DNA of 35,100 nucleotides from Methanobacteriota archaeon. GTDB lineage: Archaea; Thermoplasmatota; Poseidoniia; Poseidoniales; Poseidoniaceae. The notes beneath the pieces were generated by a model that was not told the origin of the DNA, searched no databases, and worked only from the letters and a program-made list of their open reading frames with translations. The position numbers and the translations under genes are program-made. Positions 14,149 through 22,580 of the stretch are shown piece by piece (positions within the stretch are counted from its first letter, which is position 1; each line of letters opens with the position of its first letter). The stretch lies in assembly GCA_011526375.1 (NCBI GenBank), contig WTIT01000068.1, positions 77,123-112,222 on the forward strand. The letters are read 5' to 3'.

Positions 14149-14994
14149 GTGTCTGAGAAGAGTTTTGATGAACGAAGAGCCGCTCTAAGAGAGCGAGTTC
14201 AAAATCAACTCGAAAGCAATCAATCAAACGTGATGGAATTGAATGAGGATTCTTCAGTTTTTCATGATGATGCGGATATAGTAGTTAAGCCGATGATTGA
14301 TCTTGATTATGATGACAGAGAAAGACTGAGAGTGATTGTTGCAATTTTGGTATTAGTCGGCAGCATTCTAGGAATTGTTAGTGGGGGTATTTTAATTCAA
14401 GGTAACCCGGATGATTTACTCAATTCGACCCTCTTCAAAGAAGTTGAAACTGTTGATCTGACAGGGCAAGTACTAACAGTGGATGGTGTTACATTAGAAA
14501 ACGCAACAATTGAATTGTACGAAGAAAATAGCGTTATTGTAAGCACATCTACTGTATCAGATGAGAATGGTTACTTTCAATTCTATGACATTAAACCAGA
14601 AATTATGGAGATACGAGTAGTTATTTCTGGATATCAAAGCGTCGAAAGAACCCTCAGAGCAGAAAATGGATTAATTGCTCCATTTACCATGGTTGAAGGG
14701 AATTCTTCAAACATAATTCAGGAAAATACTGTAGGGAGTGAAGGCGGATGGTCGCTTGAAGCCGCAGTAGCATTATCGACGTTCCTTGGCGTATTAACTA
14801 TCATTACCGGCTTTGTTGGCATACAAGCATCTGTTGAAATTAGAAGAGGGCAGAAATATCGTAGAACACAATATTTAGCCGGGATTGCCCTTTTTAGCAG
14901 AGGATTGATTTGGATAGGCCCAATATGTATTCTTGCCGGGATGGCACTAAACAGCCTTGTAAAGGACCAATATGAAGACTATACTGAGGATTGA
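14149..14994 (+). CDS. Membrane protein with carboxypeptidase-regulatory-like domain
   Basis: The N-terminus is a charged cytoplasmic segment (DERRAALRERVQNQ). A transmembrane helix (VIVAILVLVGSILGIVSGG) leads to an extracellular domain with the pattern LTGQVLTVDG, TVSDENGYFQFYDIKP and IRVVISGYQS. That is the transthyretin-like carboxypeptidase regulatory (CarboxypepD_reg) beta-sandwich. Two more hydrophobic segments follow (ALSTFLGVLTIITGFVGI and GLIWIGPICILAGMAL). I chose GTG at 14149 over TTG at 14143 because GGGGG ends 7 nt upstream. It ends 2 bases before the preferred ATG of the thymidylate kinase gene, so the two are probably one operon. No enzyme motif is seen. A role in surface sensing or assembly would be a guess. 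Confidence 0.75.
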   Translation: MSEKSFDERRAALRERVQNQLESNQSNVMELNEDSSVFHDDADIVVKPMIDLDYDDRERLRVIVAILVLVGSILGIVSGGILIQGNPDDLLNSTLFKEVETVDLTGQVLTVDGVTLENATIELYEENSVIVSTSTVSDENGYFQFYDIKPEIMEIRVVISGYQSVERTLRAENGLIAPFTMVEGNSSNIIQENTVGSEGGWSLEAAVALSTFLGVLTIITGFVGIQASVEIRRGQKYRRTQYLAGIALFSRGLIWIGPICILAGMALNSLVKDQYEDYTED

Positions 14995-14996
14995 TC

Positions 14997-16343
14997 ATGT
15001 ATCTAATCTCAGTTGAGGGAGGAGATGGTTCTGGTAAAGGAGAAGCTGCTAGAATCATTAGTGAATTATTAACCAGTTTTCCATTCCCAAAAATTCATTC
15101 AACTCACGAACCTAGAAGGCACAGTGAACTCGGTAAACTGGCACTAGATTCGGTTATGAAAGGTGATAAAACCCCCCTTGAGGAAGCTGGATTATTTGCC
15201 GCAGATAGGCTTGATCACTCCCATACAATAATCAAGCCATTGTTAGACAAGGGCCACGTTGTAATATCGGATAGAAATATACACTCATCACTAATTTATC
15301 AGGGAATAGTTGGTGATTTAGGAATTGATGATGTAGTAAAAATGAATTCTGCCGCCATGATTCCTGATTTGGTCATATGGATTGACTGTGACCCGGCAAA
15401 AGCGATGAAGAGAATACGCTCTGGGACATTAAGGATGACTAGCAATAAGCAAGAATACTTTGAAACTACCGAAATTCAAAAGAAAATAAGGCAAGGATTT
15501 AGTGAACTGTTATCTGGCAAGATAAGTGTCCCTGAACCATTTGATAAATGTGAAATCGTAGGCCCAATTCTTAATGAATCTGGATTGGATGATTTAAAGA
15601 AAAAATTGGCTGAAACACTTAGGACATTTTTTAACAAAAAACCTGCACCTTTGAATGTCGATTCTGACAAAGTAGATAGATACTTACTAAGTCGTCTGAT
15701 TAACAATCTAGAAACACAAACAAGACTTCCAGGTGCTCCGTTGAACATGAGTGCTGTTCACGAAGGTTGGCTCAATGGGAAAAGCCCTGCGCAATGGATG
15801 AAATTCGTTGAAGATAATTGGCCAAAAGAATCTGCAAAAGAATTCGATGTGCCAAGTAATCCTTTTTCATTTTCCGCATGGTCAATTATTGGTACTCTAT
15901 CACTAATAGGAGGTTCAACTGAAGTTCCTAAACTACACAAATTATTAGGTCCGCATAGAATGATGACAAAACGGCATACTCAGAGGCTTGTTAAGTGGTT
16001 GGAAGAAGAAAAATGGATCAATAAACAGTTTAATCACATACCATTTTCTGATGCTAAGGTCTTCAAATTAAAACAAGATCGTGTTGGCTTTGGAAGACTA
16101 TCTCTAGCATTGTGGCCATTGAGGAGTACTATCTCATCTTGGAGAAGAGCTAATTCTGAACTAGAATGGGAAGATGCCTTGGAAGACATCATTGCCAACT
16201 CAAAGTTACCTAGTTATCAAATCAAAAAATCCCTTAATGACGTTTTTGAGCGGTTGAAAATTCTAACTAGTGGACATAACGAATGTCCCGTTCCTAGCAC
16301 AATACAAGAATTAGCCATATGGTGGAAAACTCCCCCTCCATAA
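14997..16343 (+). CDS. tmk: Thymidylate kinase with a long unknown C-terminal domain
   Basis: The first ~205 residues are a P-loop thymidylate kinase (dTMP to dTDP). EGGDGSGKGEAARI is the P-loop, with Gly where Ser/Thr is usual after Lys. THEPRR, FAADRLDH and ISDRNIHSSLIYQ follow, and DLVIWIDCDP is the Walker-B-like strand. A normal TMK ends near there, but this protein runs to 448 residues. The remaining ~240 have no family I recognise and are rich in Trp, Lys and helices (RLVKWLEEEKWINKQ), perhaps a winged-helix or nucleic-acid-binding unit. ATG at 14997 is preferred over TTG at 14991 because GAGG lies 7 nt upstream. It is packed behind the membrane-protein gene. No stop or frameshift separates the two halves. 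Confidence 0.88.
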   Translation: MYLISVEGGDGSGKGEAARIISELLTSFPFPKIHSTHEPRRHSELGKLALDSVMKGDKTPLEEAGLFAADRLDHSHTIIKPLLDKGHVVISDRNIHSSLIYQGIVGDLGIDDVVKMNSAAMIPDLVIWIDCDPAKAMKRIRSGTLRMTSNKQEYFETTEIQKKIRQGFSELLSGKISVPEPFDKCEIVGPILNESGLDDLKKKLAETLRTFFNKKPAPLNVDSDKVDRYLLSRLINNLETQTRLPGAPLNMSAVHEGWLNGKSPAQWMKFVEDNWPKESAKEFDVPSNPFSFSAWSIIGTLSLIGGSTEVPKLHKLLGPHRMMTKRHTQRLVKWLEEEKWINKQFNHIPFSDAKVFKLKQDRVGFGRLSLALWPLRSTISSWRRANSELEWEDALEDIIANSKLPSYQIKKSLNDVFERLKILTSGHNECPVPSTIQELAIWWKTPPP

Positions 16344-17072
16344 TCACTCTTCTTCGACAAGGCGGAATTTCATTCCACCCGGCAAAGACACTTGAGCGGC
16401 TGATTTGAAAAACTTTGACCGAGCAGAATAAGCAGCACTGATTAACACGCCAAGGCCAACACCAAAACCAACTCCGGTTATCGGACGAGTGATATTGTTT
16501 GACTCATAAGAGGTCAGTAGTTGGGTAAATCCATCAACTATGAGCGGCAAACACAACAAAATTCCGCACAATAACCAAATGAGTGTTCTTCTATTTTTTT
16601 GATAAGTACCGAGCAACCATTTGTCGGGTAGTAGAGACAGGCATGTATCCTTAACTGTCCATCTGTTGTAACCTTTTCTAGAAAACCAAAAACCGCCAAC
16701 TGCAAGTCCGAAAAATATTCCTACATCCCTAGTACAAACCGGCATTTGATTATCATTAATTTTGATAGAACGTTCTGGTTTGTTATGACAATTTAAGTCG
16801 CCAAAGGCGTAGATAAATCCAGAATATGGATCTAATTCTGTCCAGGCAAATGTTTCGTTAGGGTTTGAGTTATCATTTCCTGAGGACCAAAGTCCGTCTT
16901 CTGTTGCAAAGTCAAATGCATTTGCTCGCCCATTGTTGATTTCCGGAATTTCTCCAGTATCTACAACCATTGGCGCAAAAAAGAATGAAATGAAAAAAAA
17001 ACCGGAGATATAGAACACCCAATTTCCAACTTTCTTTTCTCTCTCCCTAGACGCAAGGCCGTTCTTGTTCAC
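16344..17072 (-). CDS. DUF2085-like integral membrane protein
   Basis: This 242-residue protein has about four hydrophobic segments (WVFYISGFFFISFFFAPMV, VGIFFGLAVGGFWF, LIWLLCGILLCLPLIV, GVGFGVGLGVLISAAY). The conserved core of DUF2085 is visible: DLNCHNKPERS, QMPVCTRDVGIFFG, PLIVDGFTQLL and a Ser/Asn..TRPITG segment. The paired Cys/His motifs suggest metal or disulfide binding, but the family's function is not established. A ~55-residue extracytoplasmic insertion between the first helix and the DLNCH motif is unusual to my knowledge. The start is GTG, with a TATA-like TTTTTAA at 17094-17100 on the minus strand ~25 nt upstream, which fits leaderless initiation. It converges on tmk with no gap between the two stop codons. 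Confidence 0.8.
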   Translation of the reverse strand: MNKNGLASREREKKVGNWVFYISGFFFISFFFAPMVVDTGEIPEINNGRANAFDFATEDGLWSSGNDNSNPNETFAWTELDPYSGFIYAFGDLNCHNKPERSIKINDNQMPVCTRDVGIFFGLAVGGFWFSRKGYNRWTVKDTCLSLLPDKWLLGTYQKNRRTLIWLLCGILLCLPLIVDGFTQLLTSYESNNITRPITGVGFGVGLGVLISAAYSARSKFFKSAAQVSLPGGMKFRLVEEE

Positions 17073-17147
17073 GTTCTGGGCACCAATTGACAGTTAAAAA
17101 CAATTAACGTCAAAGTGTTCATCTATCCCCATTAATTGCAGTTACAT

Positions 17148-17783
17148 ATGGAGGATGCCCAAGGTGAGCCAGTCGGACTTGGAATGGGCTTTCAAGCAGG
17201 TGGGCTAATTGGACTCTACCTCGGGTTTTCATTGGCCACCATTTCAGTTTTAACCGATGCAGAAAATATCCAAAGGACTGTATCACTAATGTGCATACCC
17301 CCATTTTTGTTTTCAATCCTTCTTGGCCCATTTTTAGCTAGACGCCGCAAACCAGTAATACTCACTAAGGAGCCGTTGATTGAGGCAAGAGAAAAATTGG
17401 CACAATTCAATGAAGGACAAGGAAAATGGCGGGTATTAAGCCATGTTTCAAGTGACGGGGTAAATCTAAGAATTGATATGCATAATTTAGAGAATATTGA
17501 GGGGGTTGTTGATGCAGCCCTTGAGTTAGCAGAGCGAACAACTGTCAAGTTTATTGTGGGAAGAGGAAATGTCAAGAGTTCATCTCCAAAACTTCGTAAT
17601 AGGGTCCTTAATAGGGTTGAAGATCGTGTTGGAGTTCTACGAAGAACCCGCAAAGCAAAGTCTATAGAAGTTAATCCTGTAAAGTCAAGTGAATATAATG
17701 AATATCAAAATAGATTGAACCGTATTTTGTTAATTTTATTGCCAATTGTTTCATTTTTGGCTTGGTTGGAAATGCGAAATTGA
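17148..17783 (+). CDS. Membrane protein with a degenerate Smr-like domain
   Basis: Two N-terminal transmembrane helices (GGLIGLYLGFSLATISVL, LMCIPPFLFSILLGPFLA) are followed by a basic linker and a ~75-residue soluble domain, then a final hydrophobic helix (ILLILLPIVSFLAWLEM) at the very C-terminus. The soluble domain reads LRIDMHNLENIEGVVDAAL, then VKFIVGRGNVKSSSPKLRNRVL. This matches the layout of Smr domains (LDLHG, alternating helices, then HGKG followed by a helix), with MHN in place of LHG and VGRG in place of HGKG. Smr domains bind or cut nucleic acid; activity here is unproven. ATG at 17148 is preferred to TTG at 17136. No SD is seen. The HTH_10 regulator follows after 49 bases. Confidence 0.65.
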   Translation: MEDAQGEPVGLGMGFQAGGLIGLYLGFSLATISVLTDAENIQRTVSLMCIPPFLFSILLGPFLARRRKPVILTKEPLIEAREKLAQFNEGQGKWRVLSHVSSDGVNLRIDMHNLENIEGVVDAALELAERTTVKFIVGRGNVKSSSPKLRNRVLNRVEDRVGVLRRTRKAKSIEVNPVKSSEYNEYQNRLNRILLILLPIVSFLAWLEMRN

Positions 17784-17832
17784 GCAATCAAGTAGGAAAA
17801 TAAGTTATCAAACAATCAATACACGGAGTGTC

Positions 17833-18750
17833 ATGCGAGAGGTCACTTTGTTTTGGAAAAGAGACCGAATCAAGCATCTAGATATTGGAGAGTTAACCAA
17901 TATTTTCAAGCAAGCAGAATTCATCTCTTATGTAAAAAGAGTACCAAAAGATATCAGAATAATATTGAAGGTTAATTTTTGCGATGGAAAATCACCTGAA
18001 GACATAACTGACCTACATTTTCTTGAATTACTTGATGTAATACTAGAGCCGAGAGATACATCAGATAGTTATCTGTTGTTAGTCAAATTAAATCACTCAG
18101 TCTCAAACTTAAACGCTAGAACAAATGGTACTAGTTCTATCCCAGGTAGTAGATTGGATGGAGAAGGCTTGACTTACATTATTCAAGGGCCACCAATCAA
18201 ATTAAGATTAGTATCAACTTTAGCGAGATTAATCGCTCAGCCTGATCGAGTCAGTGCTAGAAGTCTTGATTTCAACTCAACGCTAAACCATTCTGCTCTT
18301 TCCACTAAGCAACTAAAGTTAGCGAAATTTGCCTATGATAGAGGATTCTTTGACATTCCTAAGCGAACGAGAATTTCTGATTTAGCGAGTGAAATCGGTC
18401 TCGCTAGAGCCACAATATCCGAGCATTTGGCACGTATCGAATCAATACTAATGGATGATATGTTTTCATCCTATGATGAATCATACACTGATCCCAAATT
18501 GGTTAAATCGCTAATTGAAACTGTTACAATGGAAATAGAAAATGATGATATGAACTTAGTAGATAACATGATTCACCTGTTATCGAACATTAAGCAATCA
18601 ATTTCTGAACAAATTGCTGAATTAAACAAAGAAGATTTCGAACCAAAAACTGATGATGAGCTGATTGAGTTAGCGGTCAAAGAATACGAAGAAAACTTGA
18701 GTTTCATTGATGAAATTGTGGAAGAGAAATTTAAGTCATCATCAAATTAA
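17833..18750 (+). CDS. HTH_10 (bacterio-opsin-activator-type) transcriptional regulator
   Basis: The central segment LSTKQLKLAKFAYDRGFFDIP, then TRISDLASEIGLARATISEHLARIESIL, is the archaeal HTH_10 domain: Q..L..A...GFFD.P, then a helix-turn-helix with ATISEHL as recognition helix. The N-terminal ~150 residues are a mixed alpha/beta region, probably a ligand or partner domain, which I cannot name. The C-terminal ~95 residues are acidic and helical (IKQSISEQIAELNKED), possibly a coiled coil for dimerisation. I start at ATG 17833, with GGAG 4 nt upstream; the track start lies inside the previous gene. The regulator precedes pcm by 37 bases on the same strand, so it could control or be expressed with the downstream cluster. 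Its target is unknown. Confidence 0.85.
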   Translation: MREVTLFWKRDRIKHLDIGELTNIFKQAEFISYVKRVPKDIRIILKVNFCDGKSPEDITDLHFLELLDVILEPRDTSDSYLLLVKLNHSVSNLNARTNGTSSIPGSRLDGEGLTYIIQGPPIKLRLVSTLARLIAQPDRVSARSLDFNSTLNHSALSTKQLKLAKFAYDRGFFDIPKRTRISDLASEIGLARATISEHLARIESILMDDMFSSYDESYTDPKLVKSLIETVTMEIENDDMNLVDNMIHLLSNIKQSISEQIAELNKEDFEPKTDDELIELAVKEYEENLSFIDEIVEEKFKSSSN

Positions 18751-18787
18751 TGGCATCATTTACAAGATACGAAGTTATAGGTCCATT

Positions 18788-19759
18788 ATGACCCGGGCAG
18801 CGGACCTCCTTAGGCGGCTGTCTAAAGAAGGATTCATAGTTCCAGAGCAAGTAAAAAAAGCAATGCTAAAAGTAGACATTGAGGACTTTACAGATTATGA
18901 TGTAGCACCATTTTATGCTGACCGTCCAGTCCCATATATCGAGTCAGATTCTGGTAACATCAAGACAATTTCAGCACCTCATATGATTATTACTCTGTTA
19001 CATCATATGGAACTTGCCTTGGGCCAAGAGATAATCGTAATAGGGTGCAAAGGCGGCTACCTATCTGCATTAATCGCGACAATAGTTGGAGAAGATGGCC
19101 GGGTTAATGTTCTGGACCCATCGAGTGAAGTTGTCAACCATGCTAAAGAAAGATTATCTCATTGGCCAACAATAGAAATTAGATCTGTTGAAGATTTAGA
19201 TATCGCTCCAGTCGCTTTTCCTGGAGAGTTTAATCGAGTAATTTTGACCGGACAAATCGAAGCAATACCTGAATGGATAAAATCAAGAATCAGTGATGGT
19301 GGTTTTGTTATCGCACCTTTAGGTGACATCGATTCACAAAATTTAATGAAAATTGAATTCCAAGATAATATAGAACTTGAAACAAACCTGGGAAATGTCT
19401 GCTTTGGCCCAATAGACCTAGATTCAACAGACAACACACACCTCCACCCAAAAGAACTTGCAGACCTCATTGAATTGTCTATCGAAACCTGTGAAGAGTT
19501 AGAGATAATCGATTATGAAGAGCTGCAAAGTCTACAAGACTTAGTTGCAAAATTGAACAATTTACCTGACGAAACACCACCAATTGGTGAAGGAGGTATA
19601 CCAATATCAGAGCACCCCATGGTTAAGTTGCTTTGGCATTATTCACCTTCATTCTTACGTCTATGGCCAATAATCCAGGTTATGTTACACCCAATGATTT
19701 CAAACTTCAATTTACAAACCTGGAATCAAATTGATGATGATGAGGATATTGACTGGTGA
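18788..19759 (+). CDS. pcm: Protein-L-isoaspartate O-methyltransferase-like protein with C-terminal extension
   Basis: The enzyme family uses S-adenosylmethionine to methylate isoaspartyl residues in aged proteins. Residues ~1-215 show the Pcm layout: PEQVKKAMLKVDIEDF, a substrate loop GNIKTISAPHMI, motif I as VIGCKGGYLSALIATI, then EDGRVNVLDPSSEVV and later GEFNRVILTG and DGGFVIAPLG. Motif I has Cys-Lys in place of the usual acidic/Thr-Gly pair (IG.GSGY), so SAM binding may be altered. About 100 extra acidic residues follow the catalytic domain. ATG at 18788 is chosen; the track start lies in the previous gene. Its stop overlaps the next GTG start (GTGA), tying it to the HEAT-like and M61 genes. 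Confidence 0.82.
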   Translation: MTRAADLLRRLSKEGFIVPEQVKKAMLKVDIEDFTDYDVAPFYADRPVPYIESDSGNIKTISAPHMIITLLHHMELALGQEIIVIGCKGGYLSALIATIVGEDGRVNVLDPSSEVVNHAKERLSHWPTIEIRSVEDLDIAPVAFPGEFNRVILTGQIEAIPEWIKSRISDGGFVIAPLGDIDSQNLMKIEFQDNIELETNLGNVCFGPIDLDSTDNTHLHPKELADLIELSIETCEELEIIDYEELQSLQDLVAKLNNLPDETPPIGEGGIPISEHPMVKLLWHYSPSFLRLWPIIQVMLHPMISNFNLQTWNQIDDDEDIDW

Positions 19760-20760
19760 TAAACTTGTCAACGAGGTTTTCTAGTGTGACAAATCTGAAC
19801 AGTAAAGATGATCGAAAGAAAAGACGGGCAGTTAGAGAACTTTTCGAATTGGATGACGAAAATAACTTGTCTTCATTCATTCCTTTACTGGACGATAAGG
19901 ATTCTTGGTACAGGTCCAAAGCACTAGACGCATTTAGGATGTGGTCAATTAGATTAAACACTTCGCACTTAGCCCCATTGATTAATCACAATAATCTTGA
20001 TTACAATAGAGCAGCTGCTAATTTATTGGAGAAATTTCATAATATTGATTCTGAAATAGTTATGCAATTATTTAACAAAGAAGATTTCATCTGCCAAATA
20101 AAATCTGCAGAATTTATTTTACAATTTGATAACCAACAAGAATTCTATGACAAATTGATTGTACACCAAAATGCAAAATTAAGATTGATTGCCTTGAGTA
20201 GTAAATATTCATCCCAAGATGTACTGATTAATTCATTAGATGACGAATCAAACACCATTGTAAACTTCAGCCTGATTAAACTCTTTGAATCTGACTATGA
20301 TATTAATGATGAAAAGTTATCAGAATTAATCTCTAGAGGGGCTGAGTTTTCAACTTTTGCGCCTCATTTGCTAAAGCATAACCCAGCAAAATTGGTCAAA
20401 CAATTTGGTAACATAAATTCAGCAAACATGAAAATTATTGTCAAATTACTGAATCAACAATGTGATAGCGTAGACAATGAAATTATCAAGTTGTTAATCA
20501 AAAACGAATCCTATGTAGTCCTAGGCAGGTGGTTACAGGGTAGAAGAGGCGATAAAATTGATGAATTGCGTTGGAAAATTATCGGCAATGATGATGTTGA
20601 TGAGATAGAACGAAGTAGGCTTATCGAAAGATTATTTGCGCGCTGTGACGAAGAAAAAATCAGAGAAATGGCCCATTATATTTGTGAAAATACTAGCAGT
20701 GAATTAATCAAAGTCACAGCGCATAACCTTTCAACCGCCGGTGACCAGGCTAAACCATGA
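19756..20760 (+). CDS. HEAT-repeat-like helical protein of unknown function
   Basis: This 334-residue, almost wholly helical protein has short repeating units such as KKRRAVRELFELDDEN, WYRSKALDAFRMW and YNRAAANLLEKFHNI, spaced 30-40 residues, as in HEAT/PBS-lyase-like repeats. No catalytic motif, signal peptide or membrane helix is seen, so it is probably a cytoplasmic scaffold. The start is GTG, sharing GTGA with the pcm stop, and its own stop shares ATGA with the M61 start. Such double coupling suggests the three proteins are made in fixed ratio. A partner role for Pcm or the peptidase is inference. The HEAT assignment rests on pattern and not on a strong motif. Confidence 0.72.
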   Translation: MINLSTRFSSVTNLNSKDDRKKRRAVRELFELDDENNLSSFIPLLDDKDSWYRSKALDAFRMWSIRLNTSHLAPLINHNNLDYNRAAANLLEKFHNIDSEIVMQLFNKEDFICQIKSAEFILQFDNQQEFYDKLIVHQNAKLRLIALSSKYSSQDVLINSLDDESNTIVNFSLIKLFESDYDINDEKLSELISRGAEFSTFAPHLLKHNPAKLVKQFGNINSANMKIIVKLLNQQCDSVDNEIIKLLIKNESYVVLGRWLQGRRGDKIDELRWKIIGNDDVDEIERSRLIERLFARCDEEKIREMAHYICENTSSELIKVTAHNLSTAGDQAKP

Positions 20761-22580
20761 CAGGGAGTTCTGGTGTTAAGTTCGCCATCGATGCAACTGA
20801 TGGAGCAAGTAGGTACTTGCATGTTAGGGTAACTATCTCTCCACCTTTCGATGCCAATAAATTAACTCTAAAATTCCCAAGATGGGTCCCGGGATCATAT
20901 TTCATAAGGGAGCCAATGCAATATTTGACCGGAATTTCATGCCAACAAAACGATCAAGATGTGAGTTTTTCCCGTAAAGGAGTAGATTCTGTAGAGGCGA
21001 AAATAAATGATCATTCAAGTGATTTAGTCGTCAGTTACAAAATACTTGGTATTGAATTATCTGTTAGATCAACTCATATAGATAAATCACATTTACACAT
21101 GATGCCACCATTCACCTTCCTCCTTCCTACTGCGGGAATTAACATGTCACGAATGGATATGGAACACCAAATTGAACTTTATTCCCCCCCAGGATGGACT
21201 CCAGCAACACAATTACAACTTATCAACACAAGCCAGCGATGTGATTCGTTAATCAATAACCTAGCAGATAGGTTCACATTTTCAGCGCCAGATAGGGACC
21301 ACCTACTAGATGGTATTATGGAAGTAAATAGTAACAAAAATATTGATTTTGAAGTAGATGGAAGAGCCCATATTCTTAAGTTATGGGATAGCGGTAATTT
21401 CCCAACTGATACAACAATGGTAAACCGCTTTATCGAGGATATGAAAAAAATAATCAAAGAATATCATGCGCTTTTTGGGGTTCCAAACTGGGGAGATTAT
21501 GTAACAATTTTACAATTGACTGAAACCTCACGAGGAGGATTAGAACATCTAAACTCCCAAACATCAATGTTACCTAGAGTATGCTTGATCGATGGTTTTG
21601 TCGATGAGTATCGAGACCTTATCAGCCTTTTCAGCCATGAATACATGCACCAATGGAATGTTAAGCGATTGAGGCCAAAGAACTTCATTCACTATGATCT
21701 GCAACAAGAAATTCACACTGATTTACTTTGGTGGTTTGAAGGTTGTACCTCTTGGCTAGGAGACATGTTGTGTGTCCGTTCAGGAGCATGGTCTGAAGAG
21801 GATTGGCGCAAAGATATGGAAAGAAAACTATCTAGACACACAATTAGGAATGGGTCCAAACATGAATCCCTAGCTGAATCGAGTCATGACGCATGGATAC
21901 ACCTCTATAGAAGCCACAGCTTCTCTAGGGAAATTCAAATTTCATACTACCTTGAGGGTGAATTGGCAATATTTTGTCTAGATGCAGAATTAAGAAAGAG
22001 GTCAAAAGGTAAACATGGAATTTGCAACCTTATGGTAAGTTTGTGTGAAAAATACGCCTTGGGATATCCTAACTCACTTAATACCGGGATCGATTACAAA
22101 GATATTAGGAAAGAATTGGTAAATATGGCAGGGGGTAGAAATTTAGGAAAGTACCTCGATAAATTAGTTTTTGAAAAATCTCCACCAAATATAGCCGAAG
22201 CGCTTGAATACTACGGACTGGGTCTGAAAAGTAAAGTCACTAATGACAAACAGCTATCATCATCTTGGTTGGGACTTAATTTAGCTGAGAAAAATGGTCG
22301 TGTAGTCGTTAGCAGTCATCAAAATAACTCACCAATACGCGAATTGATTATGCCCGGTGATGAATTAATTTCGATCAACAGACTTAGGATAAATGGTGTT
22401 AAATCATTAAAGTCAATACTCTCAAAACTAGACCCATCAAATGTAGAAATTTGTTACAATCATGAAGGGATAATCAATTTCAGCAAGATAGATCTACGTG
22501 TCGAGCCTGAATTGAGAAATATCTTAGATGGTAAAGGTAATACAAAATGGCGTGAATACATCTCAACTAGAATTACTTAA
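20757..22580 (+). CDS. M61-family glycyl aminopeptidase-like metallopeptidase with PDZ domain
   Basis: This 607-residue protein has an N-terminal beta domain (FDANKLTLKFPRWVPGSYFIRE, typical of M61), a gluzincin catalytic core with HEYMHQWNVKRLRP at about residue 294, and the downstream LLWWFEGCTSWLGD giving the third zinc ligand Glu. A PDZ domain is near the C-terminus (SSWLGLNLAEKNGRVVV, then IMPGDELISINRLRING). No signal peptide is seen, so it is likely cytoplasmic. M61 enzymes trim N-terminal Gly/Ala or cut short peptides. The start overlaps the HEAT-like gene by 4 nt (ATGA). It is the last gene of the pcm cluster and its end overlaps the convergent SerK-like gene by 8 bases. Confidence 0.92.
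   Translation: MTGSSGVKFAIDATDGASRYLHVRVTISPPFDANKLTLKFPRWVPGSYFIREPMQYLTGISCQQNDQDVSFSRKGVDSVEAKINDHSSDLVVSYKILGIELSVRSTHIDKSHLHMMPPFTFLLPTAGINMSRMDMEHQIELYSPPGWTPATQLQLINTSQRCDSLINNLADRFTFSAPDRDHLLDGIMEVNSNKNIDFEVDGRAHILKLWDSGNFPTDTTMVNRFIEDMKKIIKEYHALFGVPNWGDYVTILQLTETSRGGLEHLNSQTSMLPRVCLIDGFVDEYRDLISLFSHEYMHQWNVKRLRPKNFIHYDLQQEIHTDLLWWFEGCTSWLGDMLCVRSGAWSEEDWRKDMERKLSRHTIRNGSKHESLAESSHDAWIHLYRSHSFSREIQISYYLEGELAIFCLDAELRKRSKGKHGICNLMVSLCEKYALGYPNSLNTGIDYKDIRKELVNMAGGRNLGKYLDKLVFEKSPPNIAEALEYYGLGLKSKVTNDKQLSSSWLGLNLAEKNGRVVVSSHQNNSPIRELIMPGDELISINRLRINGVKSLKSILSKLDPSNVEICYNHEGIINFSKIDLRVEPELRNILDGKGNTKWREYISTRIT

Noticed and set aside
17216-17653. 145-aa minus-strand ORF
   Set aside because: It lies fully antisense to the Smr-like membrane gene and has no recognisable domain or start signal.
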